Origin: Atherinomorus stipes
Taxonomy: Eukaryota > Chordata > Actinopteri > Atheriniformes > Atherinidae
NCBI GenBank assembly: GCA_023101725.1
Contig: JALJCO010007127.1
Coordinates: forward strand, 248,001-312,000
Length of the DNA: 64,000 nucleotides
Direction: 5' to 3'
The position numbers were made by a program, and so were the translations under genes. Below, piece after piece: positions 56,601-64,000 of the stretch (position 1 is the first letter of the stretch; each line of letters begins with the position of its first letter). Under the pieces are notes generated by a model. The model did no database searches, was not told where the DNA came from, and was given only the letters and a program-made list of their open reading frames with translations.

Positions 56601-57500
56601 ATGGTGAACATAACAGGAGTGCTGCAATCTCAAGCACTTCACCTCCAGCTCAGTTCAAGGCATAATTCGTTCTAACAAAAGCTGTGACCTGGGCAACTTC
56701 ACCAGATAAAACAAACAGTCTGCCTTGAGTTAAGCTTGGCAATTTGAAAGGAAGGGAAGGCAGCGGATGAATGTTGGCATTTTCTTTTTTTCTTCTTTTT
56801 TTCTGACACTGCTCAGTAAGTTGGAGAAATGGCACAAAATTGATTGCTGCAAAATGAAGATTAAGACTGCTTCCTTTTTATATACTCCGTGTGTGCGTAG
56901 GTGTGTGTGCGTGTGTTTGTGTTTGCATGAAATGAATGAGCAATTTTTGGCCTGTTGATCTGCTCGTTCATTCACACTCTGCTCAACAGTCTATAATCCA
57001 TCTTTTGTTGAGCAACCATATTATGTTCACTGCAGTTACTCCATCTCCTTGGCCTACATTGTTTTTTGTTTTTTTTTTTGTTTGTTTTTTTATGTTTTTT
57101 ATTTGTTTTTCTGATTTATCAATTACTCTATAGAATGACATATTTCCTTTGATCTTCTGCCTCCTAGGTAAAGGAGGAAACACAGCAGCCACAGATGGTA
57201 TTTACTGTGCGCCATGCAACCGTGACCTTCCAGACAGATGGGGACACGTGGCGCGAACAGAAGGAGAAAAAGGCAGCGCTTATGGTTGGCATTTTGATTG
57301 GGGTGTTCGTACTTTGCTGGATCCCCTTTTTCATCACAGAACTTATTGTGCCGCTGTGCTCCTGTGACATCCCACCAATATGGAAGAGCATCTTTCTGTG
57401 GCTGGGCTACTCAAATTCCTTCTTTAACCCACTTATTTATACTGCCTTTAATAAGAACTACAACAATGCTCTGAGGAACCTCTTCTCTCGGCAGCGCTGA
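43468..57500 (+). CDS. htr5a: 5-hydroxytryptamine (serotonin) receptor 5A
   Basis: Two coding exons, 43468-44175 and 57168-57500, join in phase 0 (...ITPMAE | VKEETQQPQ...) to give 346 aa; mammalian HTR5A is 357 aa with one intron at the same place. It is a seven-helix Gi/o-coupled plasma-membrane receptor for serotonin, mainly neuronal in vertebrates. Visible landmarks: possible N-glycosylation at N5 and N13; N52 (helix 1); D80 (helix 2); C108-C184 disulphide pair; D115, the amine-binding Asp of helix 3; DRY at 132-134; W160 (helix 4); P204 (helix 5); CWIPFF with W287 and P289 (helix 6); NPLIY at 323-327 (helix 7); a short tail ending FSRQR. The stretch [20 protein letters not shown] and the second-exon stretch [20 protein letters not shown] are near-identical to mammalian receptor 5A. 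An acceptor-like CTCTCCTGCTGCAG ends at 43394, so an upstream non-coding exon is likely. Whether this is one of two teleost copies cannot be told. Confidence 0.97.
44363..44460. repeat. (TG)n(TA)n(TG)n microsatellite
   Basis: A compound dinucleotide run just inside the htr5a intron: about 13 TG units, about 17 TA units, then interrupted TG units. Confidence 0.95.
45685..45726. repeat. GT/AT compound microsatellite
   Basis: Alternating GTGTGT and ATATAT runs immediately left of the Tc1 element. Confidence 0.85.
45727..47027 (+). mobile_element. Tc1 element, right end truncated
   Basis: The left terminal repeat starts near 45727 with CAGCTGTGTGAAAAAGTTTT then TGCCCCCTTCC. The inner repeat (TTAGTCACACTTAAATGTTT) is mirrored at about 46995-47025 (AAACATTTAAGTGTGACAAA). 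The outermost roughly 45 bp of the right end are missing, cut at the junction with a palindromic MITE. It carries the broken transposase at 46148-46918. Confidence 0.85.
46148..46918 (+). pseudogene. Tc1 transposase pseudogene
   Basis: Text of a fish Tc1 transposase can be followed from [20 protein letters not shown] through [77 protein letters not shown] to [10 protein letters not shown], but with at least three frameshifts and in-frame stops (for example just after IIHKW). The first catalytic Asp ('WTDET' in functional members) is Glu here (WTEET), the second (QQDNDPKH) is retained, and everything after KKNKKKTFP, including the third acidic residue, is deleted. It is inactive by several independent lesions. 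The 'WGCF' block is also altered from the usual 'GGSVMVWG' to GGFRFMVWG. Confidence 0.9.
47029..47194. mobile_element. Palindromic hAT-like MITE, left end clipped
   Basis: 'gtcctgacggttttccatgcct' is mirrored by 'catggaaagcctgcaggattg', and the right end 'gctggacacccctg' is the terminal repeat of a common fish hAT MITE (GGGGTGTCCA type). The matching left terminus is lacking at the junction with the Tc1 element. Confidence 0.6.
47705..47896. mobile_element. Palindromic hAT-like MITE
   Basis: The left end CAGGACTACTCAATTCAGTC and the right end GACCGAACTGAGTAACTCTG are imperfect inverted copies; inner 'gggccgcaatccag' and 'ctggattgcggccc' pair well. No clear target duplication. Non-coding. Confidence 0.65.
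47918..49002 (-). mobile_element. Tc1/mariner element with both TIRs (reverse orientation)
   Basis: The ends CACCGGCCACTTTATAAGG (from 47920) and TACCTAATAAAGTGGCCGGTG (to about 49001) are inverted copies of a terminal repeat that is very frequent in fishes. Flanks are GT/AT-rich, so the TA duplication cannot be located exactly. The transposase runs on the minus strand and is broken. Length is about 1.1 kb against roughly 1.2-1.3 kb expected for a full copy as I recall the family, so some internal loss has occurred. Confidence 0.85.
47947..48866 (-). pseudogene. Transposase pseudogene of the reverse Tc1/mariner element
   Basis: The minus-strand frame starts [20 protein letters not shown] at 48866 and shows a helix-turn-helix part ([17 protein letters not shown]). 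After GQRKMARLV it jumps to [20 protein letters not shown], so a block of about 40 residues is missing, then goes on through a frame-shifted 'W..DES' region and [12 protein letters not shown]. Downstream pieces occur in other frames ([30 protein letters not shown]) with many stops. The catalytic triad is not intact in any frame. Confidence 0.85.
50082..50320 (+). pseudogene. Two orphan exon-like segments (possible mobile-element-derived gene piece)
   Basis: Segment A, 50082-50156 (75 nt), has a TTTGTTAG acceptor and a CAA|GTAAGT donor, and reads [20 protein letters not shown] then APKRQ. Segment B, 50249-50320 (72 nt), has a TGTCATTAG acceptor and a CAG|GTAAGT donor, and reads [20 protein letters not shown] then RESQ. 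Both are whole numbers of codons in phase 0 and open when joined. '[10 protein letters not shown]' resembles the N-terminus of hAT-derived ZMYM1/TTF-type zinc-finger proteins ('KRK-DIR-FF'), so they could be leading exons of such an element whose main exon is gone, or cryptic cassette exons in htr5a. No host transcript is known to me. Confidence 0.4.
51676..52064. mobile_element. hAT-like MITE with perfect 8-bp TSD
   Basis: Ends TAGGGCTGGACAATTAATCG and ATAATCGTCCAGCCCTA are inverted copies. GCTCTGAA is found exactly on both sides (51668-51675 and 52065-52072). The interior is rich in 'aatcgtgattt' and 'taatcgattaatcg' repeats and is non-coding (389 bp). Confidence 0.92.
52452..52550. repeat. 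Strong hairpin (30-bp perfect arms, 12-nt loop)
   Basis: 52464-52493 (starts GAGAGGCTGAGACGAGGCAG) is the exact reverse complement of 52506-52535, with a 12-nt loop. After a short unpaired section the pairing goes on with CACGTATGTT at 52452-52461 against AACATACGTG at 52541-52550. The stem is GC-rich in an AT-rich setting. Confidence 0.95.
53576..53603 (+). repeat. Poly-A run
   Basis: About 27 A residues in a row; could be the tail of a lost retroposed copy or simple slippage. Confidence 0.9.
53610..57060. other. Distal htr5a intron without recognised feature
   Basis: The block 54400-55620 is GC-richer and includes a 75-codon reverse frame (55334-55561) with an acidic EEEEE run and [10 protein letters not shown], which may be a transposon-encoded protein piece; I could not place it. 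The rest is AT-rich with T-tracts. Confidence 0.4.
57168..57500 (+). other. htr5a: htr5a exon 2 (residues 237-346 and stop)
   Basis: The acceptor CTGCCTCCTAG ends at 57167. The exon codes the end of the third intracellular loop, helices 6 and 7 and the short C-terminus, with TGA at 57498-57500. An AATAAA at 57810-57815 and another at 58915-58920 are possible polyadenylation signals. Confidence 0.95.
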
Positions 57501-59620
57501 GCCATGCTCTTCAGACTGGACTGACACACCCCCACCAGCTTGTACAGTGTTATTCCCCCAAACAGAAAAGAACTAATCTGTGTCTGTCATTCCATCATCT
57601 TCCCAAAATGGGTGGTAATTAGCAACTGTGTCCAGAGTTTTGTTAATATCCCTAAGTGTTTTATTGATCAAAGATGTAACCCCCAGCTGGACTGAGATGG
57701 ATGTCTGAGCTGTTTGATGTCCAAGAGAGGAATTAATTGGTCATGTTGTGATGTTATGGCAGCAGCTGATACAGCGCTGTCCACATGTTGACTTTCTCTC
57801 CATCCGGCTAATAAAGGAGCAAGGCTCACTAACACCCATGAAAACAGTTCCATTTTCATGTGAGAGGCTGTCAAGGAACAAAGCAGAGCTGGAAGAATTT
57901 TTCATGAAATTTCTAACAGAAGCGAAGCAAATGAACCTCATAAATAATGGACTGAGAACCAACTGTGGATTATGTAAAGAGAGAGACGTGTAACTCATCA
58001 TTATAGATGACATTTCAAGTGAAAGAAAAAAAATTTAAACACTGTATTGTAGATGCTCAAAGCCCTCCAAGAACGCTGTAAGATATTCTGAGACTTTTGG
58101 CTAATATCTTTGATCTTATAAATGGGTAAAGTTTAGATATTAAAGGAACATTCTGTCCTCTGAAGTTGACTAGTTATTCACTGTAGCTCCAGAGGTATTT
58201 TACATCCACATGCCTTTTGTGAGAGTGACTAAATGGCAGAGCAAGTCATTATTTCCCTCATCTTTAAATAAATTGCTTTGCAAAAACCACAGATGAAGGC
58301 ACACTTCAGTTCGTTCAACTATAAGATTATACAGAGACATGCTGTTAAAGCTTTTCCAGACAAAGTTACATACGCACAGGGCACTCAGAATATAGTCGTC
58401 CACCATAGTTAATGCCCTACCCTGCAATTTCAAAAATTCTGCCGCAAAGATTTTATTGTCCACACTCCATTTTTCCTTTCAGTTTGGTGAAATTCTACCA
58501 GGTAATTATTTTTTAGAAATGTCGCTGAAAGAGGAACAATTTTAAAAAGAATTCCTGAAAGGAATTTATTTTAGTTATATGTTTTCAGATTGTGGATCTT
58601 TGTTTGTTTGCTCGCTTTTTTATACTATATATCAGTTTCCTGCACAAACTGCCACTTTTTACTGAAAGTGTTCCCAACTTTAGAATCGGGAGGTAAACCT
58701 TAATGTAACTCTGTCATGTAATGTAATATGAGCAGCTGAGAATCAGTTGTCAACAAATAGTTGTGATACATGTAGTCCTGCAACAATAGAAAGTGCCATC
58801 AAAGTGTCATGCACTATTTGTTCAATGGAAGATTAAATGTATTCGTTGATGTCCTGTAAAAACAATGTGTCTTTATTTGTATTTGTTGAGTTTTTTTTTT
58901 TTTAAATCATTCAAAATAAACTTTAAAAAAATGGAAAGTTTTATTGAAGAAAATTCTTTTCTTTAGACATCTAAAAACTTTTTTGAAAAAAAAAAAGGGG
59001 GGGGGTGTCTACCGCAATGGAAAGCGGCAGGATCTGAACTCAAAAGCCTGTTTACTTTAGTATGCTATCATGGCCACAACAATTATGTTAACATGCTAAT
59101 ATTTTGCAGGTGGGTCTTTCCGAATTCAAAAAAGTTTATATTTTGGTCTATTTCTGAAATTATCTCAAATGCTAGGTTTAAGCTTCAGCATCAGTTTAAT
59201 ATTTAGACAACAGGTGAGCCATAGTCTAGGTTGTAGGCATAAGTACTGCTGCTTGTGAAACATGCATTGCTTGCAGCTGTAAGCAAAAGTTACAGGATTG
59301 AAATAAGGATCCTGCACCCCGCTGTCATGCTTATACTGTTTCATGTAAACACATGAAATGGGCTACACAAATAAGCTTGCCTTGCCTTGAAAGAACAAAT
59401 GAATATTGAACAAAAACACTTTTTCCTGAAATCACTGCAACACAGAACAAAGATGTTAAGAGAGTTTTTTTCACAGACTGGTAGAGCCACATATCACAAT
59501 TCATATTTGTTTTTCACAGCAACAACATATTTCAGCAAATCAGTGTGTAAATGCATACCAAATGGACCAAACGCAATTTTGGTCAGCACTAAGGAGGAAC
59601 TTTAGACCACAGGCAGAAAA
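57501..59620. other. htr5a 3' flank
   Basis: Contains possible polyadenylation signals (57810-57815, 58915-58920). No other gene seen. A short A-run followed by eight or nine Gs occurs near 58985-59005. Confidence 0.5.
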
Positions 59621-59924
59621 ACATGAAAGCTGCTTACTGTACAAGAGGATCCCACCCCAAATCCAGTGTCCAGTATTTATTAGATAGCTCAATAATGACC
59701 ATCAGAGCCACTATCCAAGATGAAACATCCAAGCTTAATAGATACATCAGAAGAATGGGGCCCAAGGGATGAAGCACTTAGTTAATGTCTCGTGCAATGG
59801 AAACTGGAGGAGTTGGAGAAACCATAATTGGAGGAAAAATGTATGTGAAATGTACCACAGACAGATTTCTTAACTGGGTGATATTAACAAGTCCTACCAA
59901 TGGCTACAGAGGGCTGGACTTAAG

Positions 59925-60560
59925 GACAGCACAGAGGAACCAATCATGGCGGCAAGAGCTAGGGATGGATATTTTATGTGGGATATATGTAAAGGAATTC
60001 CAAAAAAAAAATATTTTTTTTGGGAATAGGTGTTTTTTTAAAAGTTTTTAAGATTTTTTTGGAAAAAGGAACTAATAAATTTTGGTAAAGAAAAACAAAA
60101 TTCCAAAAAAATGACACAGCAGCAAGCCTTGAACGCCAGAGCAGTAGGCCCAGATCTACAGTGACTCAGTAGGCAGGATTTCAGGTACAGGCTGTGCAAA
60201 GAGGCCCCTGAAACAACTTTGGACCTGCAGGATGAAAGATACTAGGAAAAGAATACATGGAATGCCATAACCAAGTAGCCAGTACGGAAACATCTGTGCA
60301 AAATATACACTAGAGACCCTGAGGGCAAAATGGGAAACATCATCCAAATGGTGGAGAATAAGAGATCCTGTGGCCCTTCCAGATACAGACGGACAAAAGG
60401 GTAATGGCCAGTTACCAAATATTGTGATCATGGAGAAGCAGCAGACAAAAGCTAGGAAAATGAATGTGAGCTACTGGAGAAATATCAAAGGCTAAAAGAA
60501 AAACTGTAAAACGCCTGGAAGGTGAAGGGAAAGCTAGAGGTCATCCAAGAGGAAGGAGTT
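59925..60560 (+). pseudogene. Decayed 3' ORF end of an R2-like LINE
   Basis: Broken frames on the + strand read EEPIMAARARDG (59940), then QDFRYRLCKEAPETT (60177), ENKRSCGPS / TDGQKGNGQLPNIVI (60355-60425) and finally ELLEKYQRLKEKL followed, after a TAA, by NAWKVKGKLEVI (60468-60535). The order matches the C-terminal domain of fish retroelements annotated as type-1 R2-like ('EALIMAAQEQ', 'CRLCKEAPET', 'EKYQGLKEEL', 'WKVK'). 'CRLCKEAPE' is part of a zinc-knuckle of the restriction-like endonuclease region. Several stops and an A/T-rich insertion at about 60000-60110 break it. No catalytic RT block is present. Confidence 0.65.
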
Positions 60561-60599
60561 TTTACATTATAAGAGTAGATAAAATATAAAAGATAATTT

Positions 60600-62840
60600 A
60601 TTCATCACCGACCGGGGAAATTCAAGGTTCATATACTGTTTCGGTGTCCTCATAGCTTATCTCAAGGGATCCAAAGTGCGTCAGAAACATGATGTTCACC
60701 ATTCATTCCTGTTTTCAATGGATTTCTATTTGGAAGGGTTTTTTTTTATTATTATTATTATTTTTATTTCCTTAGGGTGGGTACACGGTTTACATATTTT
60801 ATAGGCCAGCTATGCCAAAGCTTTCTGCGTGGGCGTGCTCTCAGTCTTCAGTATCTTATGAAAAACAGCACTTTTTCTGTAAAGTATCTCCTCCACAAGC
60901 ATCCATTGTTCTTCCTTTGCTCATATTCTTGTCTGGTGTTTTTATCTTTTTATGTTTGATTTTCCTTGGAACCTGGCAGAACTTCACAGAGTGATGAGGA
61001 TGATGAAATTCATGACACATGGGCCTCTTGAATGTAGAAACCATGAACTGCCTTTCAGACAAACAATTCAGTTATTCACACTTTTTGTACTTTTGAAGAT
61101 TTGTTATTCATTATTTACATTATCAGTGAGTATGTCCATGTTTTATTCCAAAGAAGCCTTGGAATATAACATCCCCAACTAATAACCTGTGTGATAAAGA
61201 ACTCCAAACTTGAAACTCATACAAAAATCTATGACGGATTAAAACAATTTTGTGTTTAGTTTCAGTACGGATTTTTTTTTTCTTGTTATGATTACTCAGT
61301 CACAGGGGCCTTTTTTTTATAAATAGGCACTAGCATGTCCTAAATCTCTCTGGTGACACAGCCAGCAAGCACACTTCAGGGCCAGGAGTGAGTCTACTAC
61401 TATCCAAAGTAGAACATCCATTCATATCCTAGGGGAAGACAGCATGCATGAAGATGTTGTTTGGCTAAAATGATGTAGGATTAGAACTGGATGCTCCTGG
61501 CAAGGCAATATTTTGCTTTAGCTCCTGAATCTTTCAGAAATAGATGCAAACAGCCTCCACATGACATGTGAACTAAGATGCAGTAAATACAAACCACATC
61601 TCAGCAAAACATATGACAACACTTAAATGCACGCATATGATGATTTTGAATAAATACATATTTCATACAAATATAAACAGCACATATTGCACCAGTGCAG
61701 ATTTTATGACAGATAGGCAGCCACCTGAGATTTACTCCTACACAGGTCGACCATCTTGTTAATAGAGCAACACTTTCATTGTGTACAACAATAGACAATG
61801 TTGCCCCTCTGAGAAAGAAGTAAATCAGTCTGAAGCGCAAGCTGCTTGGTTTAATTCACAGCTTTGTGCTTTTACAGTAAACAGACTTTAACAAGATTAA
61901 AATAAAAATCACAAAAAAAAGAGCAATATCCAATACTCCATGTGTTTCAACATGTTAAACATTAAACTTTATATAAAGTGTAGAGATATAGAGAAGATGG
62001 ATGATTGAGATATTCTCATAACTTTACTAGAGAGCGGGCTCCGTGTCTTCCTGTCATCCACTGTCTGCCTCCGTCGCTGTCATACTTGTTATTCTGCAAC
62101 AACTCAGTCCTTATCCAAATACTGGCAGCACAGCAGGACTATGGAGAAGAGGATGCTAGAGGATAAGTGCGTGTGATTCAAATGCCTGTATCACACAGTC
62201 TCTCATCCTCCTCTCCACTCAGGCTGCTTTCCTTCCAGATTCTCAGGCTAATGCGAAAGTGATTGCAGGAGAAAATAATCCAGAGAAAATGATCTTTCCT
62301 TTTCCTCCATCCCGTTCTTCACCCAGATTTTTTTGCCCCATTTGTTTATACAGTAAATGACTGGGAGGTTTTTGCAGTAGTGTAAAAAAAAAAAAAAGAC
62401 AAATATTTTTTAGTTTTTGTTAATCTTTTGTGAAGAAATATGTACATGGACTTCTGTGGCACAAGGGGAACTATTTTTCCCCATGAATAATGAGGTTAGC
62501 CAGTTTCATGAATGATGAACAAACTGTACAAACCCTGTATGTTATCCATCAGTTCAGTTATGAAGTTAGCTAAATTCACTCTTTAACTTTTTACTTAAAA
62601 AGCAAGTATCAAATGTGAGCTTTTTCAACATTGTTAATATACTTGCAGACTAGAAAAAGCAAAAGGATGATTTTCAAACTACATAACAGGCTACATTATA
62701 AGATTGCAGATTTATTTGTGCTGCAAATACAATAATGCATAAAAGTAAGCATATTGCAGTCGGCACTGACGTTCTTCGTTAAGATACAGCAGTTGTAGTA
62801 TCTGATCTGCAACAGGGGAATGAATAAAAATTATAAGACT
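60600..62840. other. Gene-free stretch
   Basis: Nothing recognised apart from A/T tracts and an ATT run near 60748-60763. Confidence 0.5.
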
Positions 62841-62849
62841 ATAGAACCA

Positions 62850-63060
62850 AGTCTTAAGGCAAGGCATGTTAATTTATATAGCACATTTCATGTAGGCTAC
62901 AGAACAAGACAATTCAAAGTGCTTTACACTAAATATTAAAGCGTTACAGTGAGGTACAGAAGAAAACATTCAAAAGTAAGGAGAACATTAATAAAAAGCA
63001 TGATTTAAAGTTAAAAACAAAAGAGAGAACATTGAAAGAATCTTAGAATAAGCTGGGCAT
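62850..63060. repeat. LINE/SINE 3'-tail-like dispersed repeat
   Basis: The text 'ttaatttatatagcacattt', 'acaattcaaagtgctttaca' and 'ttaaagcgttacagtgaggt' matches the typical 3' tail of fish L2-like LINEs and their SINEs. No coding part is present and no tail repeat is preserved. Confidence 0.6.
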
Positions 63061-64000
63061 ATTTGAACTCCTGAATCGATAATGTTCATTTTGTCCTCAG
63101 TATAACAATCCTGGTGTTTTTTCTGTTTGTAAGACAAACTTTGAAACTAATCTTTTATCCCTGACAGTTTTGGCGGTCACTTCATCCTTTTTCAGAGCTG
63201 CTGACTGGGAAACCCCAATGTGACATGTCATGGGAACAGCTGACCGGCACGGCGCCTTACACTGAAGTGCCCGTGTCCTGTGAGGTAGATCAGTTTTGAA
63301 GTTTGTCTGACAAAAAGAAAAAATACCCAGAACAGGTGGGTCTTTAACCTGGATTTCAATAAAATGAGCATAAGCATAATTTCTCTGAAGACTTTTTGTG
63401 TGAAAAAAATATGATAAAAAGAAATCAGAAATTTGTGAACAGATCTGATAACTTTTCAGGCAGGGTCAAAGTTGTGGACTGGCAAGGAACCATGACAAAA
63501 TTCTACATACATAAAGTTTGTTTTTTCTCACCATCGATCAAGTAGATCCACTGCTCATGTTTGGCTGTTTGGCGTGCTTCTTCATTTCTTCTGACCACTT
63601 CAATCATTCACCATGATAACTCTGCCCCAACACTCCATGCATAGACTGTATATGTGAAACGCATCTTAAGTAGCTACAGCAGATGCTGCTCTACAGCAGT
63701 GTCACAGATGAATTATGACAAACTTGTGACAAGTGGAAGCCCTCTGAAGTGCTGCTATCACACCTTAAAGCCTTTTGAAATAGTAATGTGTCCAACTGTG
63801 ATATTAAAGGCATCAAGAGCATCTGTCAGTTTCCAAGTGTCCTTTAAGAAACCATTGGCAAATCAAAGTAAAAGAGATTTTCTATTGGGCAGTTAAAAAG
63901 AGAAAAAAAAAACCTGTATCTTCTATGTTGTGTTGTTGTGTTGTTAATTGCATGCATTTCAATAGTACAACCCACTGAGCATTTTCTTTTTTTAAAAACC
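63061..64000. other. Gene-free stretch to the window end
   Basis: No gene recognised. The 80-codon frame at 63654-63896 has no motif, splice context or similarity that I can identify. Confidence 0.45.

Larger units (their letters stand above)
44176..57167 (+). other. htr5a: htr5a intron (12,992 bp)
   Basis: GT-AG intron in phase 0. Roughly a quarter to a third of it is recognisable transposon: a Tc1 remnant, a second Tc1 in reverse, palindromic MITEs, and a TIR element with a hAT MITE. Gene-free remainders include 44.5-45.7, 49.0-50.0 and 53.6-57.1 kb, where I see only simple repeats and, at about 54.4-55.6 kb, an unclassified GC-richer block. Confidence 0.85.

Overview
The window looks like a stretch of a teleost fish nuclear genome. 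Three genes carry introns with GT-AG borders, the DNA is AT-rich, and it is littered with repeats typical of bony fishes: Tc1/mariner copies, hAT-type miniature elements with 8-bp target duplications, a tRNA-like SINE, LINE tails and microsatellites. Only about 3 kb of the 64 kb is convincingly protein-coding. All three genes lie on the + strand.

Layout. 1-10.2 kb: no host gene; a possible TTAA-type element (777-1397), then a densely nested transposon block (about 4.5-9.6 kb) with two broken Tc1/IS630-type transposases, several MITEs, a hAT-like element carrying another MITE, and a LINE 3' end. 10.26-16.09 kb and 18.65-20.56 kb: two tandem seven-exon paralogues encoding multi-pass membrane proteins (313 and 334 aa by my splicing). 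Introns were placed by splice sites, phases and the match between the copies. They resemble the tryptophan-rich TspO/MBR-like superfamily, but I know no assigned function. The fourth intron of copy 1 holds a SINE split by a 1.7-kb long-TIR DNA element. 20.6-43.4 kb: no gene recognised; transposon remnants, AT-rich DNA with possible regulatory clusters, and simple repeats.

43.47-57.50 kb: the serotonin receptor 5A gene (htr5a), two coding exons joined in phase 0 across a 12,992-bp intron, 346 aa, all class A GPCR landmarks present. The intron contains two Tc1 wrecks, a hAT MITE inside a larger TIR element that itself interrupts an older Tc1-like remnant, a strong 30-bp-arm hairpin, and two orphan exon-like segments with good splice sites. 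57.5-64 kb: htr5a 3' flank, a decayed R2-like LINE 3' ORF (about 59.9-60.56 kb) and an L2-like LINE/SINE tail near 62.9 kb.

The three genes show no obvious pathway link. The most interesting unknown is the membrane-protein pair: exon 2-5 lengths are identical between copies (145, 114, 145, 149 nt), yet the sequences have diverged strongly, including the conserved Trp/Pro motif. All family calls come from reading motifs; no database search was run.
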